This document shows, piece by piece, positions 32,555 to 41,147 of a stretch of DNA of 42,822 bases. The notes beneath the pieces are model-generated. The model made no database searches. It saw only the letters and a program-made list of their open reading frames with translations, and had not been told where the DNA came from. A program made the translations under genes and the position numbers. The stretch covers positions 1-42,822 of the forward strand of contig CADBHR010000010.1 of NCBI GenBank assembly GCA_902794475.1, written 5' to 3'. The first letter of the stretch is position 1; each line of letters starts with the position of its first letter. The stretch comes from an uncultured Methanobrevibacter sp. (GTDB lineage: Archaea > Methanobacteriota > Methanobacteria > Methanobacteriales > Methanobacteriaceae).

Positions 32555-32584
32555 AAAGCTTTTGCTTTAAGTGATTTATATATA
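32555..32584 (+). promoter_or_regulatory. Palindrome-TATA promoter element, copy C
   Basis: AAAGC-TTT-TGCTTTA, then A, then GTGATTTATATATA. Apart from the three loop bases and one spacer base this equals copy A at 21993-22024 over about 30 positions. It points to the VWA gene, whose ATG is 64 bases beyond. Confidence 0.65.
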
Positions 32585-32647
32585 CTCCGGATTAAATTAA
32601 TAATGAAGATGAAACTCTTCAAAAATTAATTACTTCGAGGTGAAAAT

Positions 32648-33343
32648 ATGGGATTTCTTGATAAAGATGGACTCTTTAGTGAAGAAAAAAATGTAACAAA
32701 TGTAAAATCATTTGAAGGACTAGACGAAAATAACAAACCTAAAGCTCAAGAAAATGCAATGGATCTGATTTTCATTTTAGACAAGAGCGGGTCAATGTGG
32801 AACATTGTGGAAGATACAATCGGTGGATTCAACTCATTCATTGAAAGGGAAAAAACAAAAGATATCAAAACATATGTCACATTAGTTCTTTTTGACGATG
32901 AATACAAAATTCTATACACAAGAAAACCTATTGAAGAAGTAAAAGAACTTACCAGTGAAGAATACTTTGCAAGCGGATGTACCGCCCTTTTAGATGCAGT
33001 TGGAACCACAATCGAATCTCTAGACAAAGAGATTTCCCAAAAGGTAATGTTTGTAATTACCACAGACGGCCTTGAAAACGCATCTACAAAATACACAAAA
33101 AGCGATGTCAAGAAATTGATTCAAAGCCATGATTGGGAATTCCTGTTCATCGGTGCGGATATCGACTCATACAAAGAGGCTCAAAGTATCGGAATTGAAA
33201 CAGAACGTTCTGCAAATTATGAAAAAAGCAGTGAAGGACTCGGTTGCTTATTCGATTCAGTTTCAGAATTTAAACGCGGATATTCCGAAAGTTCCGGGTC
33301 AAGATACAGATGTGCCGGAGAATGGAAAAGAGGTCTAGATTAA
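32648..33343 (+). CDS. VWA-domain protein, TerY-like
   Basis: A 231-residue protein with a von Willebrand factor A domain. The metal site DKSGSM (D45, S47, S49) is intact; GCTALLDAVG supplies the threonine and TTDGLENAS the second aspartate. There is no membrane segment. It resembles TerY-type VWA proteins that act in tellurite and stress modules. The TelA/XpaC operon 2.7 kb away supports a stress role, by inference. GAGGTGA is placed well before the ATG. The 3' end overlaps the uracil-DNA glycosylase by nine bases, convergently. Confidence 0.82.
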   Translation: MGFLDKDGLFSEEKNVTNVKSFEGLDENNKPKAQENAMDLIFILDKSGSMWNIVEDTIGGFNSFIEREKTKDIKTYVTLVLFDDEYKILYTRKPIEEVKELTSEEYFASGCTALLDAVGTTIESLDKEISQKVMFVITTDGLENASTKYTKSDVKKLIQSHDWEFLFIGADIDSYKEAQSIGIETERSANYEKSSEGLGCLFDSVSEFKRGYSESSGSRYRCAGEWKRGLD

Positions 33344-33997
33344 ATTCCAATCTATTTCTTCTTTTTTATTTTCTTTTAAAAATTCATTAGCCAATTTAAA
33401 ATGATTGCAGCCCAAAAAACCACGCCTTGCCGAGAATGGTGAAGGGTGTGAAGTAATCAGGACCAAATGATTCGGGTTTGTAATCAGCTCTTTTTTCTTT
33501 TCAGCCTGTTTTCCCCAAAGTAAAAATACTATAGGCTGTTTTTGACTGTTCAATATTTTAATTACATTGTCGGTGAAGGTTTGCCAGCCGCATTTGCTGT
33601 GGGAATTGGCATTGCCGTCTTCAACTGTCAACACAGTATTTAGTAAAAAAACGCCCTGTTTTGCCCATTTTTCAAGACAACCTGAATCAGGAATGGGATA
33701 ATCATACTCGGAATTTATCTCCTTGAAGATGTTTTTAAGCGATCTTGGAATAGGCCTGCCGTCGGGTGTTGAAAAGGCAAGGCCATGTGCCTGACCCTCT
33801 TCATGATAGGGGTCCTGGCCTAGAATAACCACCTTGACACTGCTCAATGGAGTGAACTTAAAAGCATTGAATATCTCATCATATGGCGGATAGATTGTTT
33901 TTGTCCTGTACTCCTCTGCAACAAAATCCCTGATTTTCAAAAAGTAGTCCTTTTTAAATTCATCCTCCAAAGCCGAATCCCAGTCATTTCCTATCAT
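33335..33997 (-). CDS. ung: Uracil-DNA glycosylase, family 1
   Basis: A 220-residue family-1 uracil-DNA glycosylase of normal length. The water-activating loop GQDPYH (60-65, D62) and the minor-groove loop HPSPFSA near residue 185 are intact, and VFLLNTVLTVE and FLLWG match the uracil pocket. It removes uracil from DNA. Family 1 is common in bacteria and eukaryotes but unusual in archaea, which mostly use families 4 and 5, so horizontal transfer is likely. Confidence 0.92.
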   Translation of the reverse strand: MIGNDWDSALEDEFKKDYFLKIRDFVAEEYRTKTIYPPYDEIFNAFKFTPLSSVKVVILGQDPYHEEGQAHGLAFSTPDGRPIPRSLKNIFKEINSEYDYPIPDSGCLEKWAKQGVFLLNTVLTVEDGNANSHSKCGWQTFTDNVIKILNSQKQPIVFLLWGKQAEKKKELITNPNHLVLITSHPSPFSARRGFLGCNHFKLANEFLKENKKEEIDWNLI

Positions 33998-34009
33998 GTT
34001 TTTATTCCT

Positions 34010-34480
34010 TTACTTTTCCTGAACTATTTTACCGCTCATATGATCTATAGTTATTTCAAAAACTTCTGTTTTATCCAAAAGCCTTGAAATTTCTTTGACA
34101 GTATCTTCATGAGTTGGGAAAAACTTATCTCCCAAAATTGTTAACTTATGAATTTTTTCTGTTTCATCAGTTAAAAACCTTATTTTTCCAAAAACAATTA
34201 CACTTTTAAATGTATAAGACCATCCGTCATCGTTTTTGACTCCATTATCCATAACACAATATGAAACCTTCTCATTTTTGTCAACAGCATCATGCTTGTG
34301 ACCTTCCATCGCTCCATGAAAATATATCTTGCCGTCAATATATGCATGAGACATTGGAAGAGCGTAAGGATAATCATAATCGCCAATCAAAGCCAAAACG
34401 CCTCTGGGCTCATTGGTCAATATATCCACACATTCTTCTTCTGATAGCTCCTGCTTTTGCCTTCTCATCTTCCTAAACAT
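34010..34480 (-). CDS. Nim/pyridoxamine 5'-phosphate oxidase-like flavoprotein
   Basis: About 156 residues of the split-barrel flavin-binding fold, close to the NimA group: FRKMRRQKQELSEEEC, GVLALIGDYDYPYALPMSHAYIDGKIYFHGA and HKHDAV. Relatives bind FMN or F420 and can reduce nitroimidazoles or act in general redox detoxification. ATG 34480 fits the family N-terminus; the open frame to 34567 runs into the upstream gene. It is the last gene of the XpaC-TelA operon on spacing alone. Confidence 0.78.
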   Translation of the reverse strand: MFRKMRRQKQELSEEECVDILTNEPRGVLALIGDYDYPYALPMSHAYIDGKIYFHGAMEGHKHDAVDKNEKVSYCVMDNGVKNDDGWSYTFKSVIVFGKIRFLTDETEKIHKLTILGDKFFPTHEDTVKEISRLLDKTEVFEITIDHMSGKIVQEK

Positions 34481-34512
34481 AATATTAATCCCATTGAAAA
34501 ATAGCCAAATGA

Positions 34513-34935
34513 TTATAGAACAATTACTGCAAATACTATAAATATACAAATCAGACAAATACAGCATCCCAGATTTGAAAATCCTTTACCTGAATTCTGC
34601 TTAGCCGAATGGTTCAGGTTAGTTTGCCTAATTGTGTACTTTTCATTGTTATCATATACATCTGCAAGCTTAATGGCCACCCATACCGACCTGATTACAC
34701 TAATCAGCATCAATATTACTGCGAAAGTGATTATCAGTGTTGACGGAACGCTTACTCCATAGATTGCAAATATTATAAAATAGAAAAACCATGGAAATTC
34801 ATAGGTAATTCCTTCCAGAACCCAATTTCTATTGTTGTGCTTAAATCCTATATACAGGAATCCCAAACCATTTAAAAATATGATAAAGGAAAGGATTACC
34901 CACCATGAGTTTTTAATTTTTTCTACAATATTCAT
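34513..34935 (-). CDS. Small membrane protein in the TelA operon
   Basis: A 140-residue membrane protein with about four hydrophobic segments (about 10-30, 45-60, 62-88 and 120-140). A soluble loop between the last two contains DVYDNNEKYTIRQTN. The family is unknown. It starts seven bases after the TelA stop and is followed by the Nim-like gene, so it probably shares their transcript. Confidence 0.65.
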   Translation of the reverse strand: MNIVEKIKNSWWVILSFIIFLNGLGFLYIGFKHNNRNWVLEGITYEFPWFFYFIIFAIYGVSVPSTLIITFAVILMLISVIRSVWVAIKLADVYDNNEKYTIRQTNLNHSAKQNSGKGFSNLGCCICLICIFIVFAVIVL

Positions 34936-34942
34936 CTTTTCA

Positions 34943-36085
34943 TTACTTAATCAAATCATTGTTAGTGATTTCTATTTTTTCAACTACCTTTTGACCTTCA
35001 TCAGCCATATCACTAAACAGGTTAATGGTTTCCTTCATTTGAGGTAATGCCTGAACCTTATAGTTGCTTACATCATTGATGGCCTGAAGAGCTTCTGCAA
35101 ATGCAGCCTTCAATACATCTGGTGAAATCATTGTCTCGGCACTGTGCTTCTGGATTTCGCTTCCTTGGTCCTTAAGCATGTGAGAGGTTGTTTCGATGAT
35201 GTGTTCTGTAGTCTGGTTTAGGATATTAATCTTGTCCATAACAATCTTTTGGTCATAAAGTGCGCTTGCAACCATTACCCCTGTTCTTAAAGCTGATACG
35301 GTTACAGTCTTTGCACGGTTGACTCCACGAATCAATTCCTTATTGTTACGTCTGATTACATTAAGTGAAACGATTCCTTGCTGATTTACAACAATCATCT
35401 GTTGCATATCCATGATTCTCTGCCTTAATGGGAACAATATCTCTTCACGAACAAAATCAATCTTGTTTTGGTCAACACCTTCAATTTCAGCAGTTTGAAT
35501 TTGCGCCTCGATTGATGCATCCATCTGTTTTCCAAGTTCAATATCGGCAAGAAGCTTGTTTGTCACTTCCCTTAAGTAATTTTCTTCATTCAAAAGGGTT
35601 GTATTGTCATTTTGCAATACTTTGCTGCTTTTGTCAAGGGAATCGACAATGTCAGATATGGCCACTTCCGCCTTTTCATATTTTGCAAAGTATTTCCTGA
35701 CAGGATTCATAAGGTTTCCTATGACTCCCTTTTTGGCAAAATCAACTTTGCTTGGGTCCAAATCCTTCATCTGTTTGTTTAATTCCAATAACTGCTCACC
35801 GATATTGTCAGCATCTTTTCCTCCTTTTGTCAAATCAACAAATCTTGTTGCCAACATTTCATTGCGGGATGCTGATCTTGACATTTCATTTAATCCAAAA
35901 TCATCGAGAGGCTTTAGGATGCCTTCTCTTTCCTGAGGATTATTCAAATCGGCATCAAATATTGCCTGTGCATTGTTGCCCGCCTGAGTCTTGAGATTTG
36001 AATCTTCAAGCTTTTCCTTTTCGACATTTAATGATTTTTCTACATCGTCTTTAATACCATCTACATCAAGTGAGAATTCGGCCAT
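34943..36085 (-). CDS. TelA-family toxic-anion (tellurite) resistance protein
   Basis: A 380-residue, largely helical, coiled-coil-rich protein of the TelA/KlaA/YaaN family. Typical blocks are YFAKYEKAEVAISDIVDSLDKS, LLNEENYLREVTNKLLADIELGKQMDASI, FVREEILFPLRQRIMDMQQMI and VVNQQGIVSLNVIRRNNKELIRGVNRA. Relatives support tolerance to tellurite and some antibiotics by an unclear, probably membrane-linked mechanism. ATG 36085 is preferred because AAAGGTGA lies five bases before it; GTG 36094 is in that site. The XpaC-like partner is two genes upstream. Confidence 0.85.
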   Translation of the reverse strand: MAEFSLDVDGIKDDVEKSLNVEKEKLEDSNLKTQAGNNAQAIFDADLNNPQEREGILKPLDDFGLNEMSRSASRNEMLATRFVDLTKGGKDADNIGEQLLELNKQMKDLDPSKVDFAKKGVIGNLMNPVRKYFAKYEKAEVAISDIVDSLDKSSKVLQNDNTTLLNEENYLREVTNKLLADIELGKQMDASIEAQIQTAEIEGVDQNKIDFVREEILFPLRQRIMDMQQMIVVNQQGIVSLNVIRRNNKELIRGVNRAKTVTVSALRTGVMVASALYDQKIVMDKINILNQTTEHIIETTSHMLKDQGSEIQKHSAETMISPDVLKAAFAEALQAINDVSNYKVQALPQMKETINLFSDMADEGQKVVEKIEITNNDLIK

Positions 36086-36096
36086 TTGCATCACCT

Positions 36097-36681
36097 TTAA
36101 TTTAAATAATCAATTTTATTTTTATCAATTTTTTCTGTATAAGAATCTATAACTTTTCCACCTTTTATAATTTCCACTTTCACATGGTCAGGGTTGGGCA
36201 ATTTATATGTGGTATAAAATGCAAAACTGAGTGCATATTCGCTATCATAATATACATCCTCCAATGTTTCAGTTTCATGACCTATTTCCGAACCGTTTGA
36301 ATCATAATAGGTAGTTTTAACATTATAACCTTTTAAATCACCAGGAACACTATTGAATATTGCTTCAGTATATAATGAATAGCTTTTTTTACCTGAATCA
36401 GTATTATCCCATCCGCCGACATCAGTTATTGTCAAGTCAACATTGTGTGTAGCCTCATCAGATTTTTCTGATGATTTGTTGTTGTCTCCAAAACCTGAAG
36501 ACAGAATTAATGCTCCCCCTATTACCAATATTGCAATGATCAATACGATAAACAGAGTTGAAAGTGAAAAGTTACTTAGAAATCCGCCGCTTTCCTGCTT
36601 GTCAAGAGTGTATCCACAATCCATACAAAATCTTGCATCATCCGGCAATTCCTTACCACATTTTGGACAACTTTTACTCAT
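36097..36681 (-). CDS. Zinc-ribbon membrane protein
   Basis: A 194-residue protein with an N-terminal zinc ribbon (CPKC and CMDC: C5, C8, C19, C22) and one membrane segment (about 41-62). The C-terminal domain is probably extracytoplasmic with beta-sandwich character (VDLTITDVGGW, YSLYTEAIFNSVPGDLKGYNVK). The last part resembles FxLYD-type or Ig-like domains. It sits between the XpaC-like and TelA genes with short spacing and likely helps anchor or sense at the membrane. GGTGAT precedes the ATG. Confidence 0.75.
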   Translation of the reverse strand: MSKSCPKCGKELPDDARFCMDCGYTLDKQESGGFLSNFSLSTLFIVLIIAILVIGGALILSSGFGDNNKSSEKSDEATHNVDLTITDVGGWDNTDSGKKSYSLYTEAIFNSVPGDLKGYNVKTTYYDSNGSEIGHETETLEDVYYDSEYALSFAFYTTYKLPNPDHVKVEIIKGGKVIDSYTEKIDKNKIDYLN

Positions 36682-36689
36682 CGTATCAC

Positions 36690-37592
36690 CTAATAGTCTT
36701 TTACAGAGTCGATTAAATTTTCCATATCATCTAAAAGATTTTTAACCTCACCAGTTGATTCGTTTGAAGAACTGATGTTAATAACCAGCTCATTTGTCAA
36801 ATCTTCAATTTGATTAATGATTCTCTTCATTGAACCTATTTTATTATTTATCTCATCCCGAACCCTTGGTGTGTCTTCAGCCGCCAAATTAATAATGTTT
36901 AATGCCGCATCCGATTGCACATAAAACAACTTATGGCAACTGTCAATAGATGACATGAATTTGTCATAAGTAAGTTGGGGCGGTTCAAAACGTTTTTCAA
37001 TTAGCTCGCGCACCACTTCCTCCTTAACGTTGAACAATATATTTAAATTATTAATCTCCTTTTCATATTTTTTCAGGGACTCAACTCCAGTGGATTCCTC
37101 AACAGAAGTTGTTTGAACAGGAGTTTCCACTTTTTTAGACTCCTTAACAGGCTCTTTAACCGTGTGTTTTGTATATTTTTTGAAATTAAAGATATAATAG
37201 AGATAAAGCAGCGGCAATATAATTAAAACTAAAATCAGGTACATTCCCAGTATGTTTTTTGAAAATGTCACTGGAATGGATATGCAAATTAAAACTACAT
37301 AAAACAATCCTAAAATCCATGGAAGAGATTCATGTACCAATAAAACATCCTGAATACCTCCAAACCCTCTTTTTAATCTGATTTCAGATGCTGATTTTGA
37401 TTCAGGAGCATACTGCAAGATTTCATCATCATTTAAAATATTCTTCTTTGGTTCGACAATGAATCTCACATCAGACAAGGTTTCACTACAGTTTAGAAGC
37501 TTTCCCTGACTGTCATAGGCCTTGAAGTCCTTGATGGTCAATGGGGTAGTTAACCTTTTTATTTCATTTGATTTTGGAGTTTCAATAGACAT
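36690..37592 (-). CDS. XpaC-like membrane protein
   Basis: A 300-residue protein with two membrane segments (about 92-110 and 114-135) and a helical C-terminal region (175-300) of the XpaC type. XpaC was named for 5-bromo-4-chloroindolyl phosphate hydrolysis but has no proven enzymatic role. It is regularly paired with TelA proteins in Firmicutes. Here it opens an operon with zinc-ribbon, TelA, membrane and Nim-like genes. GAGGG lies eight bases before the ATG; an AT-rich TATA-like stretch (about 37605-37618) precedes it. Confidence 0.72.
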   Translation of the reverse strand: MSIETPKSNEIKRLTTPLTIKDFKAYDSQGKLLNCSETLSDVRFIVEPKKNILNDDEILQYAPESKSASEIRLKRGFGGIQDVLLVHESLPWILGLFYVVLICISIPVTFSKNILGMYLILVLIILPLLYLYYIFNFKKYTKHTVKEPVKESKKVETPVQTTSVEESTGVESLKKYEKEINNLNILFNVKEEVVRELIEKRFEPPQLTYDKFMSSIDSCHKLFYVQSDAALNIINLAAEDTPRVRDEINNKIGSMKRIINQIEDLTNELVINISSSNESTGEVKNLLDDMENLIDSVKDY

Positions 37593-37662
37593 TTACATAC
37601 CCTCGTGTAAAAATATATTTAGATGTAAATGCTTTTAAATATTTGTATTTAAATTGTTAATA

Positions 37663-38103
37663 TCATTCAAATTCCTTTTCCAAAAGAATGGTGACCGGAC
37701 CATTATTCAACAGACTGACCTTCATGAATGCTCCGAATTCCCCTGTTTCAACATCAACGAATTCACTGCATTTTTCGGTGAAATAATCAAACAGTTCCGT
37801 TGCCTTATCAGGTGCCAGAGCCTTATGAAATGAAGGCCTGTTCTTTTTAGTGTGAGCATATAATGTAAATTGAGGAACCAATAACAGCTTTCCGCCAATA
37901 TCCATTACGGATCTGTTCATCCGGCCGTTTTCATCATGAAATATTCTTAGTTTTGCAAGCCTGCGGGCCAGATAATCCGCCTCTTTGGTGGTATCGTTTT
38001 CTCCAAAACCTACCAGAACCATCAAACCGTCTTCAATCTCACCAACGATTTTACCTTCCACTTCCACGCTAGCTGAAGTTACCCTTTGAACGACAAGTTT
38101 CAT
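37663..38103 (-). CDS. dtd: D-aminoacyl-tRNA deacylase, bacterial-type DTD
   Basis: A 146-residue homodimeric hydrolase that removes D-amino acids (and glycine from tRNA-Ala) from charged tRNAs. MKLVVQRVTSASVEV is the family start. The first active-site motif is PQFTLYAHTKKNRPSF, with Pro in place of the usual Ser, and the second is LNNGPVTILLE. Many archaea use the unrelated DTD2/GEK1 instead. Its ATG follows the SstT stop directly (TAAATG), so the two are coupled. Confidence 0.9.
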   Translation of the reverse strand: MKLVVQRVTSASVEVEGKIVGEIEDGLMVLVGFGENDTTKEADYLARRLAKLRIFHDENGRMNRSVMDIGGKLLLVPQFTLYAHTKKNRPSFHKALAPDKATELFDYFTEKCSEFVDVETGEFGAFMKVSLLNNGPVTILLEKEFE

Positions 38104-39348
38104 TTAATCACCTTTTGAAAATTCTCCCAAATAATTAACGGGCTCACCATTTTTAGCCCTGATATAATATTCTGTATCTGCAGTAAACAGGACATCACTT
38201 GAAGAATTAAGGGCTGTTTCGAAGGAATCCTGAATTACGCTGATTATAAATCCTACCGCAACAACCTGCATTGAAATGTCCTGACTGATGCCGAAAAGTG
38301 AACAGGTTAACGGGATCAGCAGCAATGATCCTCCGACAACGCCTGAAGCGCAGCATGCAGCCAATGTAGTTACAGCACATAAAAGAAGGGCCCATGAAAA
38401 ATGAACCGGAATTCCCATCGTATGGCATGCAACAAGTGTCATGACCGCAATTGTTACAGCAGCCCCATTCGTATTTATTGTTGAGCCTAACGGAATGGTA
38501 ACTGAATAGAAATCCCTATCAAGACCCAGCTTTTCACATAATTGCATATTGATTGGAATGTTTGCAGCAGAACTTCTTGAGAAAAATGCTGTTATTCCGC
38601 TTTCCTTAAAGCATGTGAAAACCAATGGGTAAGGGTTTCTCTTTAAAAGCAAGAATGATATTAGTGGATTGATTATAAATCCCATAATGAGAATGCATCC
38701 GACAATCAGGAATATAAGCTCTCCGTATTGTGAAAAAATACTCAAGCCGCTTTCGCAAACGGAGGTGAACACCAAACCCATTACTCCTATTGGAGCAAAT
38801 TGAATAATGAAATAAACGATTTTGGAAAACACTTCAGCAATATCGCTTAGCAAATCTTTTGTTGTGTCACTAGCTACCAACCTTAAAGCGATTCCAATGA
38901 TTATGGACCAGAATAATATTCCGAGATACTCCCCTTCAGACAATGATTTTATCGGATTGGAAAAAATCTTCAAAAGCATTCCACCTAATATATCCCCTAG
39001 TCCTCCAGGAGAAACCGCTGCGCTGGCTGAGGATAAATGAATGCTTACAGGGAATATGAAACATGCCACCGTTGCAACGACTGCAGCAATAAAATTCATC
39101 AGCAAAAATATTGCAATAATTATTTTAAATTTAGAGCCCACTCCAGTTTTTGCTTGAGAAATGGCCGAAGCTACCAAAATAAAAACTAAAAGTGGTGCAA
39201 CAGATTTTAGGGCTTCTACAAATACTTTACCAAAAAAGCCAATGAATGACCATTGAGGGACAATTATTCCTAAAACGGCACCGGCAATCATTCCTATGAT
39301 GATTTTTAAAATAAGGCTTGATTCAGTCCATTTTTGAATAAAATTCAT
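38104..39348 (-). CDS. sstT: Sodium:serine/threonine symporter (SstT-like)
   Basis: A 414-residue membrane transporter of the dicarboxylate/amino acid:cation symporter family, SstT branch. It shows eight or more membrane segments, the first re-entrant loop FFSRSSAANIPINM, the signature IPLGSTINTNGAAVTI and the second loop CASGVVGGSLLLIPL. It probably imports serine or threonine with sodium. The stop is immediately followed by dtd, and GGTGAT at its end serves as the dtd ribosome site. Confidence 0.88.
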   Translation of the reverse strand: MNFIQKWTESSLILKIIIGMIAGAVLGIIVPQWSFIGFFGKVFVEALKSVAPLLVFILVASAISQAKTGVGSKFKIIIAIFLLMNFIAAVVATVACFIFPVSIHLSSASAAVSPGGLGDILGGMLLKIFSNPIKSLSEGEYLGILFWSIIIGIALRLVASDTTKDLLSDIAEVFSKIVYFIIQFAPIGVMGLVFTSVCESGLSIFSQYGELIFLIVGCILIMGFIINPLISFLLLKRNPYPLVFTCFKESGITAFFSRSSAANIPINMQLCEKLGLDRDFYSVTIPLGSTINTNGAAVTIAVMTLVACHTMGIPVHFSWALLLCAVTTLAACCASGVVGGSLLLIPLTCSLFGISQDISMQVVAVGFIISVIQDSFETALNSSSDVLFTADTEYYIRAKNGEPVNYLGEFSKGD

Positions 39349-39357
39349 TGAATACTC

Positions 39358-40308
39358 CTATAACTCCAAATTAGCTAAAACTTCCTTGGTTGCATCTCTA
39401 ACAGTGTTTGCAGCTATTAAAAATTCCTTCTTTTCAATATCATTCATATGAATCGGAACAATCATTGCTACACCCTTTTTGGTAATTACTGCCGGGACTC
39501 CGAGAGAAACATCCTCAACCATTTCAATTTCAGCGTCCAAATAGCTGCTTACAGTCAAGACCCTATGGGAGTCTGTAAGAATTGTGGACATAAGATTTGA
39601 AATTGCAAAAGCAGGACCATACTCTGTCGCTCCTTTTTTAGATATGATGGTATTTCCTGCACGTTTTAACTGTTCTACAAGTCCAGTAATGTCCAAATCA
39701 ACATATTCTACAAAATATTTTAAAGGGATACCACCTATAGTTGTTGAACTTAAAAGCGGAACCATATGGTCCCCATGTTCACCTATTACCCTGGTATGCA
39801 CTTCAGAACTGTTGATGTCGATTTGCCTTGAGAAGTAATTTTTCAGTCTCAATGAATCCAAGTGGTTTCCAACACCGATGACCTTGCTTTTCTTGAATCC
39901 TGATGCCTTAAGTGCAACAGTTGTCATCACATCAACAGGATTTGTAGCAATCAAAATTATTGAATCAGGAGAATATTCTGCAATTTTTTTAGAATAATAA
40001 CTTACAATCTTTGCATTGGGAACTGCAAGATCCAATCTTTTCATTCCTTTTTTCCTTGGAACTCCCGCTGAAATAAGCACAATGGCCGAACCTTCAATAT
40101 CATTAAAGTCAGAACTTGGTGTCAGCCTACAATCGATATCATTAGCAGCCAGTGCATCATACATATCATATGTTTCTCCTTTTGCCTTGTCAAGACTTTT
40201 AGGTCTTGAAAACATTACAATTTCGTCAACTGCATCTTCAAGTGCAAGAGTAAATGCAACATTTTTACCTATAATCCCAGTTGACCCTATAATAGTTACT
40301 TTTGCCAT
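39358..40308 (-). CDS. mdh: Malate dehydrogenase (LDH/MDH family)
   Basis: A 316-residue NAD(P)-dependent dehydrogenase. The nucleotide loop IGSTGIIGKNVA, VPRKKGMKRLDL (the mobile loop with the arginine that favours oxaloacetate), ATNPVDVM and the catalytic GEHGDHMVPL are present. It interconverts malate and oxaloacetate in the partial reductive TCA pathway of methanogens. ATG 40308 gives the family start (AKVTIIGSTG). It ends nine bases before sstT, so the three genes may form one transcript. Confidence 0.9.
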   Translation of the reverse strand: MAKVTIIGSTGIIGKNVAFTLALEDAVDEIVMFSRPKSLDKAKGETYDMYDALAANDIDCRLTPSSDFNDIEGSAIVLISAGVPRKKGMKRLDLAVPNAKIVSYYSKKIAEYSPDSIILIATNPVDVMTTVALKASGFKKSKVIGVGNHLDSLRLKNYFSRQIDINSSEVHTRVIGEHGDHMVPLLSSTTIGGIPLKYFVEYVDLDITGLVEQLKRAGNTIISKKGATEYGPAFAISNLMSTILTDSHRVLTVSSYLDAEIEMVEDVSLGVPAVITKKGVAMIVPIHMNDIEKKEFLIAANTVRDATKEVLANLEL

Positions 40309-40477
40309 AATAATAATTTTGGTTTTCAATATAAAAATAACTTACTAAAATTATTTTAAATTACCTATTAAATATTAAATTAATAAAAAATTAAATATAA
40401 TTAAAATAATTAATTTTAATATAGATATATGTTCAAGTTACAATAGATTTATATTTAAATCTGAATATAATAATATT

Positions 40478-41128
40478 ATGGCAGATGAAGATTTAAAACT
40501 TGAAACAAAATGTTATGACGCTAACGAATATGGGTATCTTTACGGATTGAACAAAAGAATTCCCGATGAAGAGTTCGAAAAGGTTAAGCCATACTTTAGA
40601 CAATTCAAAAGAATGGACTTTAAAGAGGGCAATATTCAAGTGACCGGAAGGCCTGAAGGATGGAGATGCCTTGAAAAGGACGTCAGCAAAGTTGAAGAGA
40701 TTCTTGGAATAACAAATACATTAGAGTCAAGACAAAACAAAGTAAAAGAAGCATTTGCCGATCCTATTAAAAAAGCGAATTTGATTGACAAGTCATATGA
40801 ATGGCTGAAGATGCTGTTTGAAAAGACAGGCACAAGGCCCGAACAGGATCTTTCAAGACTTGCAGTCCATTCAACCAAAATTTATGACCCTCAGGACAGC
40901 TTTAAAAAAGGTTATTCAAAAGGAGAAGGGGAACTGTTCATCTACACTCCCCATGGAATGTGGTACATCATAAACAACTCAGGAGAATTTTCAGACAAAT
41001 CCCTGAACAATGTCAAGACCCCTCAGGGCGGAGCTGTAGGCCATAGGTTAATGTATGATGATTTGATTGACAGGTTAATCAGAATATACACCGAAGAAAA
41101 TCTATATACCGGTGAAAAGTTATATTAA
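40478..41128 (+). CDS. Conserved-looking protein of unknown function
   Basis: A 216-residue soluble protein that I do not recognise. Notable parts are GYLYGLNKRIPDEEFEKVKPYFRQF, VTGRPEGWRCLEKD and a C-terminal ELFIYTPHGMWYIINNSG. It has no signal peptide or membrane segment. A TATA-like TTTATATTTAAATC (about 40448-40461) is only 20-30 bases before the ATG and no ribosome site is visible, so the transcript may be leaderless. The amidohydrolase follows after 19 bases, probably in the same operon. Confidence 0.65.
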   Translation: MADEDLKLETKCYDANEYGYLYGLNKRIPDEEFEKVKPYFRQFKRMDFKEGNIQVTGRPEGWRCLEKDVSKVEEILGITNTLESRQNKVKEAFADPIKKANLIDKSYEWLKMLFEKTGTRPEQDLSRLAVHSTKIYDPQDSFKKGYSKGEGELFIYTPHGMWYIINNSGEFSDKSLNNVKTPQGGAVGHRLMYDDLIDRLIRIYTEENLYTGEKLY

Positions 41129-41147
41129 GTTAGTAGGTGACCAACAT

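Noticed and set aside
37605-37640. AAAAGCATTT plus TATA-like sequence before the XpaC-like gene as another copy of the shared promoter element
   Set aside because: Only one half site matches and there is no paired TGCTTT arm, so it was not counted.
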